Part shown: piece by piece, positions 1 through 8,097 of the stretch
How positions within the stretch are numbered: position 1 is the stretch's first letter
Layout: each line of letters opens with the position of its first letter
NCBI RefSeq assembly: GCF_000308635.1
Contig: NZ_BAGD01000110.1
Coordinates: 1 to 35,167, forward strand
Direction of reading: 5' to 3'
Length of the DNA stretch: 35,167 nt
DNA from: Nocardia otitidiscaviarum NBRC 14405
GTDB lineage: Bacteria; Actinomycetota; Actinomycetes; Mycobacteriales; Mycobacteriaceae
The notes under the pieces: model-generated
Told to the model about the DNA's origin: nothing
What the model saw: only the letters and a program-made list of their open reading frames with translations
Databases searched by the model: none
Made by a program: the position numbers and the translations under genes

Positions 1-121
1 TGGTCGACGAGGTCGCGGCGGTCGAATCGGACTGGTCATCGGAGCACCCGGTCACGACCGCGGTGGCGGCGGCCAGGGCGACGGCCACCGCGAGGGTGCG
101 CTGCGACATCTTCATGATCAT
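1..121 (-). CDS. N-terminus of a lipoprotein, runs off the left edge
   Basis: Only the first 38-40 codons are present. The translation begins with an export signal: a short positive segment (KMSQR), an Ala/Val-rich hydrophobic stretch, then the lipobox VVTGC followed by an Asp/Ser/Thr-rich linker. This is the pattern of an actinobacterial lipoprotein that is lipidated on Cys and anchored outside the membrane. Three in-frame ATGs lie at 121, 115 and 109. The purine-rich run AAAGAAG just upstream is best spaced for the one at 115. The mature domain is outside the window, so the function is unknown. It is separated from the NRPS operon by about 450 bp and by a hairpin, so it is probably an independent gene. 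Confidence 0.75.
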   Translation of the reverse strand, partial: MIMKMSQRTLAVAVALAAATAVVTGCSDDQSDSTAATSST

Positions 122-536
122 CTTCTTTCGTCGTGCGGCCCGCTTGCGCGACCGCGGAATTCGGGACGGGAGGGACTTCGGCCAGCCATGCCGGTCGGAT
201 TGGTGTCCTTTCCGCTCGGGGCCTTCGCCTGGTCACCGGCCGCGGGTCGGGGGCGGCAGCGACCGGTGACGTCCAGCAGCGGGGCGGCTGAGACCCCGAG
301 TACTCATGGCCGTCCACGAGTACCGAGAGGACTTCGCCCAGCCCTCGCCCGCGGTTTGGTGCCCGACGAGATTTCTTCGGGCAACCACCGAAACCGACAG
401 AATCCGCGCACCGACCACACCGCGACGACGAGCGTGCCCCAATCGGGACACGAGTGGCCGACGCACCGCTGCCCGGTGGCCGAGGAGATCGCCCAGGAGG
501 TGCACCTTCAGATCTGGGCCGAGGCGAGTCGGTACG
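122..536. other. Intergenic stretch, no gene supported
   Basis: Between the lipoprotein start and the 3' end of the NRPS operon I see no convincing gene. Open frames exist on both strands, but they are Arg/Pro-rich translations typical of GC-rich non-coding or antisense DNA and carry no recognisable motif. The part nearest the lipoprotein must hold its promoter, but I cannot point to clear -35/-10 boxes. An 8-bp palindrome (GAGTACTC) lies at 298-305; its meaning is unknown. Confidence 0.5.
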
Positions 537-561
537 CCGAGCGGTCGGCCAGCCCGCTCGG
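537..561 (-). terminator. Hairpin after the NRPS operon, possible terminator
   Basis: A perfect 8-bp inverted repeat (CCGAGCGG / CCGCTCGG) with a 9-nt loop starts 15 nt beyond the TAG stop of the last NRPS gene. No U-tract follows in the direction of transcription. It would therefore be a U-less GC-rich hairpin of the kind often found at actinobacterial operon ends rather than a canonical intrinsic terminator. Confidence 0.45.
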
Positions 562-576
562 ATGGCTGATGATGCG

Positions 577-3500
577 CTACTCCCGAGCGTCCTCGCCGGT
601 GCCGGTCGGCGGTTCGGCGCACAGTGCGCGCAGGGCGGTCATCATCGCGGCCACCGTGGACTCCACCGTGCCGCGATCGAAAAGTTCTGCGGCATAAACC
701 ATCTCGCCCCGGATTCCGGCGTATTCGTCGTTCGGGCCGTATTCCTCGCGCAGGTTCAGCAGCAGTTCCCAGGGGGTGTGGCGGACCGGGACGGGGTGGT
801 GGCGGATGGTGAGGCCGGTGTCGGCGGTGTCGATTCGGGTGCCGCGCAGGTAGGTCACCATGACCTGGAACAGGGGGTGGTGGGTGCGGGAGCGTGGCGG
901 GTTGAGCAGGGCCACGAGGTCGTCGAAGGGGAATTCCTTGTTGTCGTAGGCGGCGAGGACGCGTTCGCGGACCTGTGCCACCAGGTCGCCGGGGGTGGGG
1001 GCGGCGGACAGGTCGACGCGGACGACGGCGGTGTCGACCACGCAGCCGACCAGGTCGTGCAGGCCCGCGGTGTCCCGGGCGCTCAGGGCCACGCCGATGG
1101 GCAGGTCGGGGCCCGCGCCGCGATCGTGCAGGGCGAGGGCGAGGGCGGTGTGGATGAGCATGTAGACGCTGGCGCGGTGGGCGCGGGCGGTGTGTGCGAG
1201 CTCGCGGTGGGTGGTGGCGTCCAGGTGGATGGGCAGCGACGCCGCACTGTTGTCGCGGCGGCCTGCGCGGGGGCGGTCGGTGGGCAGTACCGGGTGCGGT
1301 GGCAGGCCGTCGAGAGCGGTGCGCCAGTAACGCGCCTGTCGTTCGAGGAGGGGACCGTCGGCGTGCGTCAGTTGCCGGAGCCACAGCGTGTAGTCGGCGA
1401 ATTGGGTTGCGGGAGCGTCCCATCGGGGCGGGTGGCCGACCGACCGCGCGCGGTAGGCGGTGAGCAGGTCGTGCTGGAGCACGGCCAGGGATTCGCCGTC
1501 ACCCGCGACATGGTGCAGGACGCCGAGCAGGATGTGGTGTTCGGGGCCGGTGCGGTAGAGGCGGATGCGCAGCGGTGGACGCGTGGTGAGGTCGAAGCCC
1601 ACGGCGAGTTCGGCGTCCACCGCCCGGTCGACGCTGTCGCCGGTGGGCAGGTCGACGATCCGGAAGTCCGGGTGTGCGGATGCCGCCGGAAGGATGTGCT
1701 GCACGGGGCCGTCCGTGCCGTACGGCAGAACCGTGCGCAGGATTTCGTGCCGTTCGACCACATCGGTGACCGCCGCCGCCACGGCCGCCGGATCGAGCGG
1801 CCCGGATATCTCGAGGCCGGTGGCGATCAGGTAGTCGGGGCGGTTGCCGCCGAGGTAGTTCACGGTCCACAGGCGTTGCTGGGCGGGTGCGAGCGGGATC
1901 GGGTCGGTACGGCGCACGGCGGCGAGGCCGTTCGGGAGGCGTTCGGGCGCACGGTCGGCGAGCGCCTGCTCGAGTGCCGCGACGGTCGGCGACTCGAACA
2001 GGTCGCGCAGCGATACTGCGACCCCGAGCCGGGACCGCAGCGCCGCGACCACCCGGATCGCCGACAGCGAATTGCCACCGAGCGCGAAGAAGTCGTCGGT
2101 GACGCCGACCTCCGCAATACCCAACGCCGCCGCGAACTCGCGCGCGAGGAGCCGCTGGCGCGGTGTGCCAGCCGGAATCCGATCACCGTTCGCGGGTGCG
2201 GGAAGCGCGTTCACGTCGATCTTCCCCATGGGCGTCAACGGCAGCGCGTCCAGGGCCACGATGGCCGAGGGCACCAGGTAGGACGGCAGCGTCGACGCCA
2301 GCCGGGTCCGCAGCGCGGTGGTGTCGACCGTATCGGTGGCGACGATGTGCGCGATGAGCGACTGCCCGCTGGCGGCCCGGCGCGCGGTGACGATCGCGGC
2401 GTCGACGCCGGGCTCGCGCCGCAGCGCCGCCTCCACCTCACCCGGTTCGACGCGAAAACCGTTGACCTTCAACTGCCGATCGGCGCGGCCGAGGAAGTGC
2501 AGCAGGCCGTCGGTGTCCCAGCGCCCGATATCGCCGGTGCGGTACATGCGTCCACCGGCGGGGCCGAACGGGTCGGCGACGAAGCGCTCCGCGGTGTGGG
2601 CCGGGGCGCGGTGGTAGCCGTTGGCCAGTCCCGCCCCGGACAGGTAGATCTCCCCGGGAACACCGACCGGCACCGGTCGCAGCGCCGGATCCAGCACCGC
2701 GACCCGGGTATTGTCGGCCGGACGTCCGACGGGTACGGGTCGGTCCGCCGCCATATCCGCCGGAATCGCGAAGCCGAGCGCGTAGCTCGTCGCCTCGACG
2801 GGTCCGTACAGATTCGTCACCACGGGCGGGCGCGCGCCGCGCCGTATCGTCGCGGCGGCGCGCGGCGGCAGCACGTCACCGGCGGACGCGATCATCCGCA
2901 GTCCGGCGAGCGCATCCGGTATCCGCTCGGCCAGCAGGTCGAACAGCCCGGCGGGCAGCATGATCGAGGTGACCGCGCCCGCGCGCAGGATCTCGGTGTA
3001 GTCGTGTACATCGAGGACGCCGGGGCGGGCGATGACCGTCGTCCGGCCGGTGAGCAGCGGCAGCCACAGCTCCCAGACCACCATGTCCCAGTTGTGCGGC
3101 AGGTGCATGAGCATGCGCCGGTGCCCGTCGTCGCGGCCGATCCGGTCGCGGGCGCGGGCCACGATATTGCGATGGGTGACCTCGACGCCCTTGGACGCAC
3201 CGGTCGAGCCGGAGGTGAACATGAGGGTGGCGACGGCATCGGCCGATACGTCTACGCCGAGGTTGCCATCGTCGAATTCCGCTGCCGCGCCGTCGAGTTC
3301 GTGTAGCACCAGCTCGGTTTCGGTGAAGGCCAGCAGCTGTCGCACCTGCGCGGGCGGATAGCGGTCGCTGATCGGCACGCACAGTGCGCCCAGTTTGGCG
3401 ATGGCGAGGAAGGCTACCACCAGATCGACCGACCGCGGCAGCGCCAGACCGATCGGCACACCGGGTCCCGCGCCGCGGGTGCGCAGCCACCGGGCGACCC

Positions 3501-6500
3501 GGTTGGCGCGCGCATTCAGCTCGGCGTAGGTGACTTCAGTTCCGTCGTACCAGAGGGCGATGTCGTGGGCGTGCTCCCGTACCGTCGTCTCGAAACACCG
3601 ACCGAGGCCCGCGTTCTCGATATCGGTGTCCGCGCCGCGTCCGGCGGCCAGCAGGGCGGCGCGGCGGGCGGGCGGCAGCAGTTCGAGCCGACCCACCGGG
3701 GACGGGTGCGGCGCGGTCAGCGCCGCCGCGGCGGTGCGGATGCGCGCCCACAGCTCGTCGATATCGGCGAGGGCATCGATGCGGTCCAGATGCGCGCCGA
3801 TGCGGAAGTCCAGGTCCTCGGCTCCGGGCACCACGACCACGGTGAGCGGAAAATGCGTGCCGCCGATGACATCGACGGAGGTGACCCGCACGTCGGCGGC
3901 CGAGCCGTCGAGCAGCGGGGTGTCGAACAGCGCGGTGTCGAGCGGGAAGTTCTCGAAGACGAGTGAGGTGTCGAACAGATCGCTCACCCCGGCCGCCGCC
4001 ATGATGTCGGGCAGTCCGAGATGATCGTGGTCCATCAGCGCCACCCGGTCGCGCTGTATCCGCGACGCCAGTTCGAGCGGCGTCCACGCGGGATGGCGGC
4101 GCACCCGCAGCGGCACGGTGTTCATGAGCAGCCCGACGGTGTCGTGCAGATCGCCGGTGTCGCGCCCGGAGACGGTGATGCCGAAGACGACGTCGTCGGT
4201 GCCGGTGAGATCGGCCAGCACCAGCGCCCACAGGGCCTGGATCATCGTATTGAGGGTCAGGCCGTGCGCGGCGGCCCGCTCGCGCAGCGCGGTGACGACG
4301 GGGGCGGGCAGGGTGAACCGGTGTTCGGCGGGTCGCCGCCACCGTCCCAGATCGGCGCGGGCGACCTTGCCGGGTTCGGCACCGCGCAGCGCCCGCGCCC
4401 AGGCCGCGCGGGCCCGCTCGCGGTCCAGGGTGGCGGACTGGTCGAGAAACGCGGCGAAGGCCGGGGCGGCGGGCAATCCGTGCCCGTGATAGCTCAGCAG
4501 CAGTTCGCGCAGCAGGATGCCCAGCGACCAGCCGTCGAGCAGCGCGTGGTGGTGGGTGATCAGGAGGGTGGCCGACCGGGGGCCGGTGCGCACCAGGGTG
4601 GCGCGCAGCGGTGGGGCCGCGAGCGGATCCATGCGAGCGTCCTCGGCCAGTGCCACGCGCACCGCGTCGTCCCATTCGGTGGACGGACGGTCAGCCATCG
4701 TGCGGTCGGCAGTCGCGCTGTCAGCGAGATCTACTACGCGCCACGGTGTTTCCAGATCGGTTCGGATCTCGTACCGCAGGCTGTCACCGTCGACGACGAA
4801 GCGCCCCCGCACATGTGAATGCCGGTCGAGCACCGTGCGCAGGGCCGTGGCCAGCCGCTCCGCGTCGATCGGGCCGTCCAGTGTCAGCACGGCCTGGACG
4901 AGATAGGGGTCCTCGCCCTCCCCCGCCTGGAACAGCGAGTGGAACAGCAGCCCGGCCTGCAAGGGTGTCGTCGGCAGGACGGTGCGGCCGTCCGGGAGAG
5001 CCGGATCGGGGCGGGCGGCGCTCGGCGGGAGCGGCGCGGCATCGCGGGCCAGTGCGCGAATATGCTGTCGCTCGAACACATCCCGCGGCGTGAGGGCGAA
5101 TCCGGCCGCGCGGGCGCGGTCCGCCAGCCGGATGGCGAGAATACTGTCACCACCGATGGCGAAGAACCCGTCCTCGGCCCCGAAATCGTCGTGCCCGAGC
5201 ACCTCCGCGAATACCGCGTGCAAGCGCGTCTCGGCGTCGGTGCGCGGCCGGGCGTCGGGCGTGCCCGTCATGGTGGCGAGTGCGCACAGTCGGCGTTCGT
5301 CGACCTTGCCGTTGGGGGTCGTCGGTATAACGTCGACGGCCACGATCGTGGCGGGCACCGCATGGGCGGGCAGCCGTTCGGCGATTCCCGTGCGCACCGC
5401 GCCGATATCGACGCCGTCCCCGGTGACGAAGGCCGCCAGCCGCCGATCTCCGGGCCGGTGCGCCACGGTCAGCACCACCGCCGCCCGCACGGCCGGGAGC
5501 GCGCACAGCGCGGCCTCGATCTCGCCGGGCTCGATCCGGAAGCCGCGGATCTTGACCTGCCGGTCGGCGCGCCCGAGGTATTCGAGCGTCCCGGACTCGG
5601 TCCACCGCGCGATATCGCCGCTGCGGTACATGATCGCGCCGGGTGCGCCGAAACGGTCGGCGACGAATCGGGCCGCGGTGACGGCCGGTCGGCGCAGGTA
5701 TCCGGCGGCTACGCCGGGACCGGCCACATAGAGTTCTCCCGGCACTCCCGGCGGGCACGGGCGCAGGGCGGCATCGAGCACGTACACCGCCAGATCGGCC
5801 AGGGGCGTGCCGATGTCGCCCGCCGCGGCGGCGTCGGCCAGGGTGGCGCCGGTGGTGAACACCGTGGTCTCGGTGATGCCGTACATATTGACCAGCCGCG
5901 GCCGTCGCGGATCGTGCCGCGACCACCACTCGGCCAGCCGCCACGGCTCCACCGGCTCCCCGCCGAAGATGACGTGACGCAGGGCGAGCCGGTCGCCGTC
6001 GACCGGTCGGTCCGCCTCGGCGTCGACCAGCATGCCGAACGCGGACGGCGTCTGATTGAGCACCGTAACCCGCTGTGCCACCAGCAGATCCAGAAAATCA
6101 CGCGGTGAACGCGCCATCTCGGCGTCGACCACGACGAGCTTGCCACCGTGCGCCAGCGCACCCCACATCTCCCAGACCGAGAAGTCGAATGCGGTGGAGT
6201 GGAACAGGGTCCAGACATCATCCGCGCCGAAGTCGAACCACGGTCGGGTCGCGGTGAGCAGCCGGACCACGTTCGCGTGCGTGACCACCACACCCTTCGG
6301 CGTCCCGGTGGTGCCGGAGGTGTGGATGACATAGGCCGGGTGCGCCGGTCCGGGTCGCCGCGGCTGCCGGGGCGCGACCTGGGGCGGGTCGCCGATCCGC
6401 AGTACGTGCCGCGCCGCAGTGGATTCCGGGAGCACCACCTCCGCCCCGGCGATGACGAGCGTCGGGGCCGCATCGTCGATGATGGTGCGCACCCGCCGCT

Positions 6501-8097
6501 CCGGATAGGCCGGATCCAGCGGCACATACCCCGCACCGGTCTTCAGCACCGCCAGGATCGCCACCACGAGATCGACCGAACGCGGCAGCGCGAGACCCAC
6601 GAAATGCCCCGGGCCGACGTCGTATCCGGCGAGAACGCGGGCCAGCCGCTGTGCGCGCAGATCGAGTTCGCGATAGGTGAGCCCGGTATCGCCGTGCACC
6701 ACGGCGGGAGCGGAGGCGTGCGCGACCGCCGTGCGCTCGAACAGATCGACCAGGGTGTCCGACGGTGCGACGGTGACGGCGGGTCCCGCCGGATCGGGCA
6801 CGGTCCGCAGTCGGGCCAGCGGACGGTCCCGCGGCGCGGCGGCCAGGGCGGCGAGGGTTTCGGTCAGCCGCCGGTGGTGTGCGGTCAGGTCGTCGTCGGA
6901 GTAGCGCAGGGTATTCGACTCGAGCACCACCGACAGCGTCGGATCACCGTTGTCGTAGAGGCTGATGTTCAGATTGTCGGAGCGCCCGGCGGCGAGATGG
7001 CGCAGGGTGGCCGGTTCGGAGCCGAAGCGCAGATCCTTCTGCATGGGCATCACATTGACGGTGGGGCCGATGACGCCGCCGCCGAGCCCGCTCGCGCCCA
7101 GTTCCGCGAGCATCTCACCGTACTGGAAACGCTGGTGGCGCAGGGTGATCAGCGATTCCGCGCGCACAGCCGCGAGTAGATCGCCGACCGTGGCTGCGGG
7201 GTCGACCGTGATCCGCAGCGGGAGCACATTGGCGGTCATGCCGAGCGCGTGCCGGGAACGCTTGGCGGGGACGGCCAGACCGAGGGTGACCGTGCGGGCC
7301 CCCGAATCAGCGTGCAGCAGTATGGCGATGGCCGCGAAGGCCCAGACCGGCCACGGTGTTCCGGAGGATTCCGCGCGGGCGCGCAGCGCTTTCCAATCGG
7401 CCTCGCCCAGCACACCGGCACGGCGGAGGAACCGCGCGCCATCGGTGACCGGCGGCGAACCGGCGAATTGCGGTGGGTCATAGGGTTCGTCGGTCGCGAG
7501 CCGATCCGCCCAGAACTCCCGGTCGGCCGTGAACCGCGCGGAGGCGCGGAATCGCTCGTCCTCGGCGATCAGGTCGGCCACCCGGTCGAACACCGATTCC
7601 GCCACCCGATGCCCGCGCAGCAGCGCGGTGTAGGTGTCGGCCACGCGGCGAATGAAGGCGGCCGAGGACGCGCCGTCGAGGATCAGGTGGTGGGATCGGA
7701 TGAACCACAGCGTGCCCGCCTCGCCGAGGTCGAGCAGGTGATGTTCGAACAGCGGCGTACGGCTCAGGTCGAAGGGCCGGTCCAGGGCCGCGTCCATATG
7801 GCGCGCCGCCGCATCGTGCGGATCGGAGGCGGCACGAAAGCTGGTGCGGTGCAACGGCCAGTCGCTCAGCTCCTCGACCACTTGCACAGCGGTGCCGTCG
7901 GCGGTGGTCTCGAAGCGCACCCGCAGGGTTTCGGCTCCGGCGACGACGATCCGCAACGCTCGCTCGAACACCGAGTCGTCGATCGCGCCGTGTATGTGCA
8001 CGTAGCCGCCGACGATCAGGCGTCGGCCGGTGTCGTCGAGTTGCTGTGCGACCCAGACCTGTTGCTGTGCGCGCGTGAGCGGAAAGCGTGCGGTCAC
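577..8097 (-). CDS. NRPS2: C-A-PCP-C-A-PCP-C, no thioesterase
   Basis: Two-module non-ribosomal peptide synthetase of 2506 aa, cytoplasmic. Domains: C1 about 5-430 (HHLILDG at 136-142), of the EntF-like subtype; A1 447-940 (P-loop HTSGTTG); PCP1 955-1020 (GGDS, Ser985); C2 1040-1465 (HHALLDG, 1183-1189); A2 1498-1970; PCP2 1978-2048 (GGNS, Ser2010); C3 2065-2495 (HHVAGDG, 2195-2201). The A1 pocket reads D-F-W-N-I-G-M-V-F-K, one change from the classic threonine code. The A2 pocket reads about D-M-W-M-A-A-L-S-Y-K and I cannot assign it. The GTG start overlaps the stop of NRPS1 (GTGA), so translation is coupled. Oddities: C1 directly follows a C domain at the end of NRPS1; C2 has the TPLQAGLLFH start usual after epimerization domains but no E precedes it; the protein ends in a C domain, so release must use that domain, a trans partner or an enzyme elsewhere. 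Confidence 0.96.
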   Translation of the reverse strand: MTARFPLTRAQQQVWVAQQLDDTGRRLIVGGYVHIHGAIDDSVFERALRIVVAGAETLRVRFETTADGTAVQVVEELSDWPLHRTSFRAASDPHDAAARHMDAALDRPFDLSRTPLFEHHLLDLGEAGTLWFIRSHHLILDGASSAAFIRRVADTYTALLRGHRVAESVFDRVADLIAEDERFRASARFTADREFWADRLATDEPYDPPQFAGSPPVTDGARFLRRAGVLGEADWKALRARAESSGTPWPVWAFAAIAILLHADSGARTVTLGLAVPAKRSRHALGMTANVLPLRITVDPAATVGDLLAAVRAESLITLRHQRFQYGEMLAELGASGLGGGVIGPTVNVMPMQKDLRFGSEPATLRHLAAGRSDNLNISLYDNGDPTLSVVLESNTLRYSDDDLTAHHRRLTETLAALAAAPRDRPLARLRTVPDPAGPAVTVAPSDTLVDLFERTAVAHASAPAVVHGDTGLTYRELDLRAQRLARVLAGYDVGPGHFVGLALPRSVDLVVAILAVLKTGAGYVPLDPAYPERRVRTIIDDAAPTLVIAGAEVVLPESTAARHVLRIGDPPQVAPRQPRRPGPAHPAYVIHTSGTTGTPKGVVVTHANVVRLLTATRPWFDFGADDVWTLFHSTAFDFSVWEMWGALAHGGKLVVVDAEMARSPRDFLDLLVAQRVTVLNQTPSAFGMLVDAEADRPVDGDRLALRHVIFGGEPVEPWRLAEWWSRHDPRRPRLVNMYGITETTVFTTGATLADAAAAGDIGTPLADLAVYVLDAALRPCPPGVPGELYVAGPGVAAGYLRRPAVTAARFVADRFGAPGAIMYRSGDIARWTESGTLEYLGRADRQVKIRGFRIEPGEIEAALCALPAVRAAVVLTVAHRPGDRRLAAFVTGDGVDIGAVRTGIAERLPAHAVPATIVAVDVIPTTPNGKVDERRLCALATMTGTPDARPRTDAETRLHAVFAEVLGHDDFGAEDGFFAIGGDSILAIRLADRARAAGFALTPRDVFERQHIRALARDAAPLPPSAARPDPALPDGRTVLPTTPLQAGLLFHSLFQAGEGEDPYLVQAVLTLDGPIDAERLATALRTVLDRHSHVRGRFVVDGDSLRYEIRTDLETPWRVVDLADSATADRTMADRPSTEWDDAVRVALAEDARMDPLAAPPLRATLVRTGPRSATLLITHHHALLDGWSLGILLRELLLSYHGHGLPAAPAFAAFLDQSATLDRERARAAWARALRGAEPGKVARADLGRWRRPAEHRFTLPAPVVTALRERAAAHGLTLNTMIQALWALVLADLTGTDDVVFGITVSGRDTGDLHDTVGLLMNTVPLRVRRHPAWTPLELASRIQRDRVALMDHDHLGLPDIMAAAGVSDLFDTSLVFENFPLDTALFDTPLLDGSAADVRVTSVDVIGGTHFPLTVVVVPGAEDLDFRIGAHLDRIDALADIDELWARIRTAAAALTAPHPSPVGRLELLPPARRAALLAAGRGADTDIENAGLGRCFETTVREHAHDIALWYDGTEVTYAELNARANRVARWLRTRGAGPGVPIGLALPRSVDLVVAFLAIAKLGALCVPISDRYPPAQVRQLLAFTETELVLHELDGAAAEFDDGNLGVDVSADAVATLMFTSGSTGASKGVEVTHRNIVARARDRIGRDDGHRRMLMHLPHNWDMVVWELWLPLLTGRTTVIARPGVLDVHDYTEILRAGAVTSIMLPAGLFDLLAERIPDALAGLRMIASAGDVLPPRAAATIRRGARPPVVTNLYGPVEATSYALGFAIPADMAADRPVPVGRPADNTRVAVLDPALRPVPVGVPGEIYLSGAGLANGYHRAPAHTAERFVADPFGPAGGRMYRTGDIGRWDTDGLLHFLGRADRQLKVNGFRVEPGEVEAALRREPGVDAAIVTARRAASGQSLIAHIVATDTVDTTALRTRLASTLPSYLVPSAIVALDALPLTPMGKIDVNALPAPANGDRIPAGTPRQRLLAREFAAALGIAEVGVTDDFFALGGNSLSAIRVVAALRSRLGVAVSLRDLFESPTVAALEQALADRAPERLPNGLAAVRRTDPIPLAPAQQRLWTVNYLGGNRPDYLIATGLEISGPLDPAAVAAAVTDVVERHEILRTVLPYGTDGPVQHILPAASAHPDFRIVDLPTGDSVDRAVDAELAVGFDLTTRPPLRIRLYRTGPEHHILLGVLHHVAGDGESLAVLQHDLLTAYRARSVGHPPRWDAPATQFADYTLWLRQLTHADGPLLERQARYWRTALDGLPPHPVLPTDRPRAGRRDNSAASLPIHLDATTHRELAHTARAHRASVYMLIHTALALALHDRGAGPDLPIGVALSARDTAGLHDLVGCVVDTAVVRVDLSAAPTPGDLVAQVRERVLAAYDNKEFPFDDLVALLNPPRSRTHHPLFQVMVTYLRGTRIDTADTGLTIRHHPVPVRHTPWELLLNLREEYGPNDEYAGIRGEMVYAAELFDRGTVESTVAAMMTALRALCAEPPTGTGEDARE

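Noticed and set aside
122..576. CRISPR, tRNA, rRNA or insertion sequence signals in the gaps (also checked at 33813-34240)
   Set aside because: No regular repeat-spacer pattern, no cloverleaf, and no transposase or paired terminal repeats were seen; only isolated hairpins.
454..3306. Very long plus-strand open frame of about 950 codons opposite NRPS2
   Set aside because: It is antisense to clear C, A and PCP domains. Its translation is Val/Gly/Arg-rich without motifs, which is common opposite GC-rich genes.
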